A stretch of 64,000 nucleotides of DNA from Massospora cicadina (taxonomy: Eukaryota > Entomophthoromycota > Entomophthoromycetes > Entomophthorales > Entomophthoraceae). This document shows positions 55,506 through 64,000 of the stretch, in pieces. Every line of letters starts with the position of its first letter. The stretch's first letter is position 1. Location of the stretch: NCBI GenBank assembly GCA_022478985.1, contig JAKSZP010010606.1:141346-205345 (forward strand), read 5' to 3'. The notes beneath the pieces are model-generated. The model saw only the letters and a program-made list of their open reading frames with translations, was not told the DNA's origin and searched no databases. Both the position numbers and the translations under genes were made by a program.

Positions 55506-56724
55506 TCACGGGAGGGGATCCCAGACCCCATCCATTTCATCCTGGAAATGCCCACGCGGCGGCATTCCAGGCGGGCAACCTAACCAGACAGACTTAGGCA
55601 CAGGCGAGGCGAACCCTTTCTCATCAAATCTTGGAAATGCCCACATGGTGGCAAATGGAGTGATGAGGCTGGACTGTCACTAATATGAGGTCCCCTATCA
55701 CAAACCCAAACCCAAAAATATCAGGTGAGTGAGGCGCGACACCTTGAAAGAACTTTATTTTTATTTTAAAAATAATAAAAGACTGAACCGGAGGGGACCA
55801 AGGCCAAGACTTAGAATTCCAACTTGGAATTCGAGAAGGTCAGGTTTGACTTTTATAAAGTCACTTCCGAGGAACCTCTCCGACCATTCCTTAAGCTTGG
55901 CAGGCTTAAGGAATGGTTGGAGCAGCTCAGCCCAGCCCTTAAGTCCAACCACCCACTCCACCATACCCAACAATTCCGATTGGTTCAGTTTGAATTAACT
56001 GAACAAACCAATCAGAATGTAACATTTGGAAATTCATCCTTTCAGATGATTTCCATTTGTTACAAAACTCTCACCAGCTGTTTAAATTTTTGGGGGGAAA
56101 TTAGACCACAATTAGATCTAATTTTAGTAATTTTACTAATATACAAATGGTGATAGTGAACATCCTTCATTAAGATAAAGCCTCCCAGTATTTAAGGTAC
56201 TCAGAGGCTAAAAATTAGAGGAGAAAGAGAATTCAGAATAGGCAGAGGGTAGCTTGAAAAAGCTGAATGACGATTTGACCTATCAGAACTCTCAAAAATC
56301 TTTTTAACTCAATAGGCTTAATTTTCAATTTTTGGTCAACATCAGGTATGGCAAATCCTTGTAGTAAGAATTTATTACTTTATCCAATCAGTCATATTGA
56401 GAATATTTTCATCTTGACCAAACACAGGATGTCCTATTTTTTAATTGATTAAAATATCTTAATCCTTCAGAACCCCCTCAGATCTATAAAAGGGGCTGTA
56501 TTCTCTTAAGAGTAGAACTAAATTTACATTAGTGCATGGGTGGACTTCCAATTCAGTTTGCCTATTATGGCGGGGGTTTAAAGTAACCTTATTAGCTTGA
56601 TCCAAGCTATTCATCTGAAGACTAGGGCTAAAATTACTCTGATATAAAATATTCCACTAAGAAGTAAACTGAGAAATTTTCAAATACTTAAAATATTCGC
56701 CACTAGGACATTCTTCTCAATTAG
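55506..56724. other. Unassigned, palindrome-rich sequence
   Basis: It begins TGTCACGGGAGGGGATCC, an LTR-like start. It holds a 9-bp-arm hairpin (55814-55832), a perfect 14-bp-arm hairpin with 7-base loop (55883-55917), and an imperfect palindrome at about 55978-56013. The motif GGAAATGCCCAC is repeated at 55551 and 55632. A TATA-like TCTATAAAAGGGG lies at about 56490 (plus). Two overlapping plus frames (55729-55998, 55824-56153) have no family features. It could be one or two solo LTRs, or the 3' LTR of G4. Confidence 0.35.
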
Positions 56725-57900
56725 TCAAGAATAAAAAAAGTCAAACATTACCTTTTTAAGGACGTTGGGGAGAATAGGGATAAAAAAATCGTCCATGTAC
56801 TCTGTTGATAGTGCTTCCAGAGGAATGAGACTTTGAGAATATTCATCGCCCCTCTTATAAGTAATGACAAAAGGTCCTTCCCATGTAGAATTTAGTTTTT
56901 CACTTCTTGGCATGATGCAGTTGTTATAGTATAAAACCAATTCTGATATTTAAAAGATAGCAAAGGTGGTCTGAACTAGCTGCTCGACCCTCTTTAGTGA
57001 TAGTTTTAGCTAAATTGGTGATGGCATCAAATTGTAGCTGAATAATGCGTTGGGCTAACCTCCTCATGGCTTTGTCAGGATCGTCAGCCCTAACATAATA
57101 ACATCTTTAGCTGGGAGGGCAGATACCTCAGGTTCTTGACTATAAAAGACTTTGAAAGGGAACATTTTGAGGATCCATTGATATCAATATGATATGCCAT
57201 AAGGGCACTACGCAAAGATTGATCTCAGTGTGGAGGGTCTGAAGTGGTCATTTTGCATAATATAGAAACCAAGGTTCTATTCTCTCTTTATATGGTACCA
57301 TATAAAGAAGGGTTATAAGGGGCTGAGAAGAGTTATTGTGCTCCCATGGAGGTAGCCAGGATCTTGACCACTCTGGAGGTGAAATTTTTCCTGGTGTCAC
57401 AGAGTAGAACCTGGGGAAACTATAGCGTGTGGAATTATAGTAATGTAGGAATTTGCATAAACTTTGGCAAATTAATCTGGGAGAGCCACAGCTTCACCCA
57501 TTTCATAAAGTAATCAATTACTACTAATACTAATAAATTCCAACCATTAGTCTGAGGTACGTAACCTACCACATCTAGGCTTATTGTGTGGAAAGGTTGT
57601 TATGAGGCAGTAGGTTGATTTTGATATTTAGGCTTGTAACTAAATTGCTTATACATGTTTTTCAAGCATCAAGGACTTTGATAATTAATTCTTTAGTTCT
57701 CTCCCTAGACCAATCTCTACTCCACTATTGGGTTTTCCACACTCAGCTAAGACCAAGGGTAGAGTGAGCGTCCATGATAGCAGATACTTGTTCTGAAGGT
57801 CAAAGATAGAGCAGTCAATTTGCCCCTACCTTTTTATATAGCTTCCACTCTCCACTTTAGTGTTGCAGGAGTGTCACGTTAACATCTTCTTAACAGGTTC
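56725..57900 (-). pseudogene. G4 integrase
   Basis: Pieces include VLLCDTRKNFTSRVVKIL near 57415-57360, the second-Asp block (usually DxGxxF; here Asp-Thr-Arg). The C-terminal open stretch 56940-56725 has KLNSTWEGPFVITYKRGDEY, the GPF motif of Ty3/gypsy integrases. No chromodomain follows. Confidence 0.6.
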
Positions 57901-58099
57901 ATCCTCATCATCCCAAGCGTTGGGGTCATAAGAAAGTCATGCAATCTCTCAGCCTCACTATTGTCTAAGATTAAACAGGCAACCGAGTCAACCCATTGAC
58001 ATTTATATGTTGGGTTCCAGATTGTGTTTGATCTTCATATCATAATAATGGAGCGGCAAGGCCCAATGAGAAAATCATCTGATATGATCCTTCTTACTT

Positions 58100-59696
58100 T
58101 GTATCCACTTTCAGGAGGTGTGTCAGTAACCACAGTAAAGGTAGTTCAATACAAGAAAGGGCAGTAATGTCTTACTGCAAGTAGGAAATTAAGTCATTCC
58201 TTTTTTGTGATGATGTAGTTGCATTCAGCTTTTAAGAGCATCTTTCTGAAATATGAAACTGTATGATCCACACCGTTTTCATCCAATAGAGTAGCATGGC
58301 TCCAACGGCATACTCAGAGGCATTGGTAAACAAAAGGAAAGGTTTATTATAGTCAGGATGATATAAAATAGGATGCTCTTGTAGCAATTTCTTTGATGTT
58401 TCAAACGCGACCTTTTATTTGGCACCACATTGAAAAGGAGAGTTTTTAGCCAATAGTCAAATGAGAGGCTCACTGATCTGGGTATACTTTGGAATATTTT
58501 TGATGATAATAACCCATAATACCCAGAAAAACCTGGATATCTCATAGGTTTTTATGAGAAACGTTTTTTATAATGCTTCAATCTTATCTTGTAAGGATTT
58601 ATTTCTTCCTTTGAAGTGGCATGTTCAAGAAATTCTAATTTCAATTTGGATAAAGACATTTCTGTGGTTTCAAATTTAATTTTAGACTCTCAGAGGCGTT
58701 GAAAAACTTCTTTAAGGTGATTAAGATGCTCTTTGGAATTTTAAAAAAAGCTTGATCTTATCAAGTTAGATCATCACACAACTTAGCTTAAGAATCTGTA
58801 AAATATTATCCTTACTCATTGGAATGATGTGCGAGCATCACAACTTTGAGGTGATCGCATGGACTTAAATAAACCTTCACTAAAAATGTGAGCACATCTA
58901 TTAATCTTGTGGGAAAGGTTCATTTGCTATATTTTCTGGCTAAGTCCATACTGAAGAAGAATTTGGAGCCATAGAGTTGTGCAAGAGCATCATTGATGCA
59001 GGGGTTAGGATAACTATCATTTTTCAAAATGCTTACAATTTTTGGTAGTCCATAACTACCTGATGACCTCCTTTTTTTCTTCTTAATAGACAAGAGAGGA
59101 GAAGCCCAAGGGCTTTGGGAAGGTACTAGTCACCCAGAATTTAATAACTGTTTTAGATCTGTCCTCATTTGTTGCTCTGTAACCTTTGATTCATAATAAG
59201 GTTTAGAATAGATAGGACTGACATCACCAACATAAATTGTGTGGCTATCATTATTACATGTGCCCATAATTGGTATTAGATTTAGAGAAAATATTACTAT
59301 AAGCATTTAATAAAAAGTGATTTATTTAAATTCGTCTGGGGATAGTTCATCTGATATATGAACTTTAGGCAAATTACATAACAATTTGTCAGTAGGTAAG
59401 CCCATATCTAACATAGAACCAATGAAGTAAAGTTTTTTAATCTTTTTAATGGTAAGCAATAGTCTTTTTTCTATCTCTTGATGTTTTATCATGATAATGT
59501 CCTTCTTACTGAGATTTCCTAATAGAATATTGATAGGACGCTGGTAGGCAGGATCCAGTATACCAGGCAAGACTTGAGGCTCTAAAGAACTAAATACATC
59601 AATGTTTGTTATGTGTTGATATAAAATTGGTAGTATTTGATAGATACGCCGATGGATTGTTTGCACAGGGTTCAACCACTGAGCAATTAGGACCAA
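58100..59696 (-). pseudogene. G4 linker, reverse transcriptase and RNase H
   Basis: The open stretch 59696-59322 is the linker, ending in LPKVHISDELSPDEFK. RT traces include SPWASPLLSIKKKK near 59110, MNLSHKINRCAHIFSEGLFKS near 58920-58860, and LDKIKLF near 58765, where LDDIxLF is expected, so the second Asp is Lys. RNase H-like text occurs near 58540-58280. Stops are frequent. Confidence 0.55.
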
Positions 59697-59701
59697 CTAT
59701 A

Positions 59702-60113
59702 TGATGATCGTTGTCCTTGACACAACAGAATAAACTTATAATTAAATAAATATGGAGCACTCGCTCCATTAACTCTTTTTTATTTAATATATTAACACAG
59801 CAGATTCTCGCTATTATCTCCCTCTAAAACTACTAACAACCTCCTTTCCAAAATCATCTCATCCCACCTGTATGGTAATGACTTCAGATGGTATCACTTT
59901 CATGGCTTAGTAATTCACTTCGCCATATCTTATTGGTTCCGCCAATTATTCATTCATCAATTTACAATCACCCAATTTGGCCGATTTCCTAACAACCCAA
60001 TATTGCTTATTTCGAGGCACTTAATTAATTGTATTCATAACGACTTGGCGGATTCCATCCGTTCCACCTTATCAACTTAGGGCTTATCATCCAGTCATAT
60101 TGGAATTGTGACA
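59702..60113 (-). repeat. G5 3' LTR
   Basis: On the minus strand it starts TGTCACAATTCC at 60113, directly after a polypurine tract (AAAGAGGGGGTAA, about 60114-60126), and ends GATCATCA at 59702. It contains ATTAAATAAA near its end as a possible poly(A) signal. At about 412 bp it is short. The partner LTR is outside the window. Confidence 0.65.
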
Positions 60114-60250
60114 TTACCCCCTCTTTGACTGGACAATAAGGCTCCTATTGCTTATACGCCCAGAGGAACTTTGCATGCACTCAGTTAATGATCCAACCAC
60201 TTGTAGGATCCTTGTTGGTATATGCATCATCTCCAGTTTTTTCTATTACT

Positions 60251-61173
60251 TCAAAATGGACCAATCCAAATACTAGCCAGATTGTGCTTCCTCCCAAATC
60301 CATGTTGGTCGTGAAAGAGAACCATATCACCTTCCTTGAATGGCGCCAGCCCACTATGATTTTCCTGATCAGCAGCCTGATTCCTAATCTTCTTAGCCAA
60401 GCTGAAGGAATATGCTTCAGTTTGCAGTTTGATCAAAATGTTCACGAGGTTAGTCAGCTAGCGGTGGGGTTCTAGTCCGCCAGTGTCTTCTACACATGCA
60501 TAAAGCAATGCTGAGAGCTGTATGTCAGCCATATGGTAATTGAAAGGGACTCTTCCCCGTGGCGGAATGGTAACTAATGTTATAAGTGAAGATGGCGGGT
60601 GGAAAGGACAGAGCTCTAATCAGAAGGGTGATCCATTACTAATTTTTGTTGTATTTTCACCAGAGTTCCATTCACCCGTTTTACCATTCCGTTGGACTTG
60701 GGATGGTATGGGGTCATCAGAACCCTGCGGATTCCCATAAGCTCATTCAGCTTGGGGAGGATGTGCAAGGTGAAGTTGGTTCTATTATCAATGAGAATAA
60801 AGTGAGGGCAGCCATGCCAGTGAATAATGCATTCCAACACAAATCTGGCCACCGTAACTGCCCCCAAGTCTTGTATCACCCTTGCTTCAACCCACTGGGT
60901 CAAGTGGTCAATAGCCACTAGAATGTACTTACAACAGTTGGCTCCTGTTGGCAAGGGGCCAACGACATTGAGGGAGACCGCGTGCCAAGCAAAATGTGGT
61001 TTCACTAGATGATATGATGTCGTACAATGGAATGGCTTCTCCACTTGACACTGATGGCAACAGGAAATAGTTTCGAGCACATCAAAACTCATACTTTTCC
61101 AATAGTACTGGGGGCGTAACAACTCCATAGTCCTATGCACTCCACCATGCCTGACTGCTCTGTGCATGCTCAT
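60251..61173 (-). pseudogene. G5 integrase with lost catalytic residues
   Basis: The 185-codon stretch 61173-60616 has the zinc region (HRAVRHGGVHRT, then CCHQC) and core. The first catalytic position reads SLNVVGPLP, Asn for Asp (60966-60968). The second, LIDNRTNF, keeps Asp, but the following Gly is Arg. The third, NGMVKRVNGTL, has Lys for Glu (60679-60681). The C-terminal piece 60445-60251 has FKEGDMVLFHD and the GPF motif. An otherwise good frame with two catalytic residues gone cannot integrate. Confidence 0.8.
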
Positions 61174-61185
61174 AATGATTCCTGG

Positions 61186-62022
61186 TCATGCCGAGGGGCA
61201 TGGGAAATTCATTGTGGAATTGCCAATACATTTGTACAGTTCTCCATTCCGTTGGAAGGTATTCATGCGCATTTCATTTAACACTTTGATTACTTGGGGC
61301 GGTTCATTGTCATACTTTTCGCTGATCATATTATCATACATCACATCACTGAGGTCCGCTGTCATTGCAACAGTCAGTAATTGAGATAAACAGTCAGTGT
61401 TCTGATGCTTCACTCCCAGCAGATGAAGAATCTCAAAATCATAAGCCTGTAACTTGAAAGCCCATTGAGCCAAATGTCCTTCTTGTTCTTTGAGGTTCTG
61501 CAACCAGCGTAATGATGCGTGATTGGTTACAGCTTTAAACTTTACCCCATGCAGATAAACTCTGAATTTTTTATATGCGTAGATTACTGCTAAGCACTCC
61601 CGCTCAGTCACAGTATAATTATGCTCATGACAGTTCAGACTATGACTACAGAATGCAACAGGATGTTCCTCTCCCTCATCATCTTTCTGAGAAAGTACTG
61701 CCCCAACAGCGGAGAGGGATGCATCTGTCTGAAAATTAAACTCCCGGTTGAAGTTTGGATATTGCAACACCAGTGCACTGATCAACGTCATATGTAGTGT
61801 ATTAAAAGAGGATGGATGACGTTCCATCCATTTGAACACATCATCATTTTCTAACAACTCGAATAGTGGTCCCCCAATATAGCATAAGTTAGGGATGAAG
61901 CGCCAGTAGTAACCAACCATTCCCAAATCTACCTGTATGTCACACTTAATATTGGGAGTAGTCATTTTGCTGATGGCCTCCACCTTAGCTGGTTGTGGTT
62001 GCAGCCCTGTTGAGTCTACCAC
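61186..62022 (-). pseudogene. G5 RT connection and RNase H: 278 open codons
   Basis: It starts in the RT thumb region, then RNase H: NFQTDASLSAVGAVLSQ (first Asp kept), YTVTERECLAVIYAYKKFRVYL (Glu kept) and FKAVTNHASLRWLQ, where TDH is TNH, another Asp-to-Asn. It ends in LHLLGVKHQNTDCLSQL, the AD-L-SR equivalent with Thr-Asp, and runs to the integrase N-terminus (ELYKCIGNSTMNFPCP). The frame is cut from the RT proper by one stop and a frameshift near 62040-62140. Confidence 0.75.
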
Positions 62023-62143
62023 AAACCCCAGGTATTCCAGCTAATCTTTTGAAGAAGTTACACTTTCGAGGTTTAATTTTAATGTGCACCTCATCCAGCC
62101 AGCGGAATACTGCTTGGAGGTGGTTGAGGTGCTCCAAAAAGGT

Positions 62144-62521
62144 TCAAGAGAAAATGTTAATATCATCGAGGTATACTAGGATGCATGACAGATTCAGGTC
62201 GCCAAGAATAGTGTCCATGGCACGCTGAAATGTAGCTGGGGCGTTACACAGCCCTTGAGGCATCCAAGTCAGTTGAAAAAGGCCTTTAGAGGTGATCACA
62301 GCGCATTTTTCCTGTTCCTCCAAGGGCAACTTGATTTGCCAGTAGCCTGATATCAAGTCCATCGCAGAAAAGTAAAGGGCACCCTCTAACTGGTCCATAG
62401 CGTCATTGATTCTGGGAAAGGCATATGAATCCTTTTTTGTAATACTGTTGTGATTCTGGTAGTCTATTACTACACAGTTTGTGCTGTCCTTCTTTTTTAC
62501 AAATGGACAGGCGAAGCCCAC
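62144..62521 (-). pseudogene. G5 reverse transcriptase core
   Basis: 125 open codons hold VIDYQNHNSIT, FSAMDLISGYWQIKL, MPQGLCNAPATFQRAM and CILVYLDDINIF (YLDD intact at 62160-62176). All RT landmarks look sound. The frame ends with a stop in the next block, after which LEHLNHLQAVFRWLDEVHIKIKPRKCNFF is readable. Confidence 0.8.
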
Positions 62522-62708
62522 GGGCTTTTGGATGGCTTTAGCATTACTTGTTCTAACAACTTATCAATTTCCTCAATAACCACATCTTCTGCTGCCCGAG
62601 AATGGCGGATCAGCTGAGACCTTATAGGAGGATGATTGCCAGTGTCTACTCAATGGACCCTCCCCTGAGCACACCCTAAATCATGAGCATCAACAGCAAA
62701 GATCCTTT

Positions 62709-63650
62709 TTATATTTCTAAAATAAAGCTATTGCTTGGTCTTTTCTGTTCATCCAATAATCTCATTAAATTACTATGTGGTACCACCATTAGTACATTGG
62801 CTGATGTTTTGACCAGTAGACCAAATTCATCCAATGATCTAAAATCATGAACCTGATGGACCTCATTTAGAGGAATCAGATGTAGGTACGCTACAGTTTG
62901 GTGGCGGCGGATTTTGAATTGGTTCACTCTGCATGTTTGCTAACAAAACCTTTATCTCCCCATGTCCCAAAATATAATCATCGGGGCCACGTGGGGCTCC
63001 AGCTGTGATTGCTGATATGGCCCAATAACCTCCCCATAAAGTCCATCCAGAATTTCAGCCACGAGCTCAGTGTTCAGTATAACTTGATGCCCTGATGGAA
63101 TAGGTATAGATCCAGCCGCTCTCAGCAGCAACCCTTGATATTCATAAATCTGTTGAGGAAGGGCCTGGGTTTTACTCTTTAATTGCTGGTAGCATACTGG
63201 GATTACTCCATCACTATACGCTTGATTGATATTCTCCATATGCACCATATCATTTGTCACTCCTCTAGAGGTTAAGTGAATTAAGATGCACTGACCCAAT
63301 ATTTCAAAAATCTCAATCGTCATATCAATGACAGCCCCATAGTGTCTCAAGAAAGCAGTTTAAATTAACAGATCATAATGGCTATTTGGTAACACTATAG
63401 CTGGGGCTACCATGACAAAGGGAACCAAACCGCAGTGGAAGCACACTGTATAATCCCTTGGAGACCATATTTTCTGCTCCAGCAGTGCCATATACCATCC
63501 AGTGTTCCACATCTGGTTTTAATGACGACTTGGCCACCAATTTGGTAGAGACTATATTGACAGGGGCACCGGTATCAATGATGGCACGGACTCAGTTCTT
63601 AGCTACAACCAGATCACAGTAAGTACAATTAGATAAGACACATATCAACT
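62709..63650 (-). pseudogene. G5 protease and linker
   Basis: VRAIIDTGAPVNIVSTKLVA sits at about 63590-63530 with Asp-Thr-Gly intact (63563-63576). SHYDLLI near 63390 is the flap-distal block, closed by a TAA, and AFLRHYGAVIDM continues into the open stretch 63350-62952. 62927-62709 is the linker before the RT. One stop and one frame change separate the parts. Confidence 0.7.
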
Positions 63651-64000
63651 GTTTATAACATGTACATCTAAAGAATCCCTGTTTCTAAGGAAACACGCAA
63701 TCCCCTTACCAATTCTGGGGTATTGTTTGATAATAGTTTTGACTGGAAGAGCGGCGCTTACTACTTGCAAAAAAGGTAAATTTGAGGAAGGGTCTAAGTT
63801 TTCAGGGGAAACTTGGTTGAACATTTGGCACGCATACAGCTCAACCTGCATTGAGGACCCCTCTTCTGCTTTATCCATGAATTGCATTTGTGTTAGCACA
63901 TTTACCCCTCCAACTGGCTGCTGGTATAGAAAAGCATCATCATACCAGGAAACTTCCGCTGATTGTGTAAGAATAGGTTCAGATGGGACATTTTGAGTCA
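63651..64000 (-). pseudogene. G5 gag C-terminal region (partial)
   Basis: An 84-codon open stretch (63899-63645) just before the protease reads MDKAEEGSSMQVELYACQMF and beyond. No zinc knuckle is visible in it. It lies in the usual position for the gag-protease junction and continues out of the window. Confidence 0.45.

Larger units (their letters stand above)
56725..59701 (-). mobile_element. Ty3/gypsy element G4 (decayed, truncated by G5)
   Basis: On the minus strand, the protease-RT linker starts at 59696, followed by RT (about 59150-58740), RNase H (about 58600-58100) and integrase (about 57900-56740). Gag and protease are absent; the frame is cut at 59701 where the G5 LTR begins. The missing part would lie beyond the other G5 LTR, outside the window. 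Confidence 0.6.
59702..64000 (-). mobile_element. Ty3/gypsy element G5 (best-preserved gypsy frame order), runs off the window
   Basis: From right to left on the minus strand: end of gag (about 63899), protease, linker, RT, RNase H, integrase, polypurine tract and 3' LTR. Frames of 125 to 278 codons survive with few lesions. Its integrase and RNase H resemble those of G1, so the two are one clade. It appears inserted in G4. Gag start, primer site and 5' LTR lie beyond 64000. Confidence 0.8.

Noticed and set aside
1..64000. CRISPR array, bacterial operons or phage genes
   Set aside because: No regularly spaced repeats and no prokaryotic gene families; all content is eukaryotic retroelement or Tc1 type.

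Overview
The window looks like gene-poor, repeat-dense eukaryotic DNA. I find no convincing host gene. Nearly every stretch I can identify belongs to a retrotransposon or DNA transposon at some stage of decay, often one inserted in another. The mix is APE-type LINEs with a CCHC ORF1, many Ty3/gypsy elements, one chromodomain-bearing chromovirus and one Tc1 element. That would suit a large repeat-rich fungal genome, but this is a weak inference; nothing here fixes the species.

Layout. 1-1722: a LINE-like, ORF1-only retroposon (half-LINE copy A), cut by the window edge. 1723-about 4800: minus-strand Ty3/gypsy element M1. About 5400-9910: minus-strand decayed LINE-2. 9911-25283: plus-strand Ty3/gypsy element G1 with paired LTRs of about 775 bp. 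It carries three later insertions: half-LINE copy B (13475-15382), a nearly full-length LINE-1 (16281-21566) and a tRNA-derived SINE (21622-21908). 25505-31380: plus-strand gypsy G2 with paired LTRs; a second, very short SINE sits in its 5' LTR only. 32741-34640: half-LINE copy C with a perfect 16-bp target duplication. About 35741-41005: decayed plus-strand gypsy G3, followed by a gypsy integrase fragment. 42555-43884: Tc1 element with TA duplications. 43887-46063 and 53930-55505: the two halves of plus-strand LINE-3, split by a minus-strand chromovirus (46064-53929) with long LTRs and a 5-bp GTTAT duplication. 55506-56724: palindrome-rich unassigned DNA. 56725-59701: decayed minus-strand gypsy G4. 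59702-64000: minus-strand gypsy G5, apparently inserted in G4 and running off the window.

The most interesting system is a retroposition consortium. LINE-1, three half-LINEs and two tRNA-headed SINEs all end in one shared 3' tail (core close to GTCCCCTGGTCAGCTTACCT, then an AATAAA-like end). LINE-1 would supply the endonuclease and reverse transcriptase. The half-LINEs are about 1.9 kb, encode only a gag-like zinc-knuckle protein, and two have clean flanking duplications, so they appear to be a true mobile family and not random truncations. The SINEs use the same tail.

A second theme is mutation: inactivating changes at catalytic or zinc-binding residues across unrelated elements are mostly G-to-A on the coding strand (Asp to Asn or Lys, Gly to Arg or Ser, Glu to Lys, Cys to Tyr). 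This suggests cytosine deamination acting on repeats.
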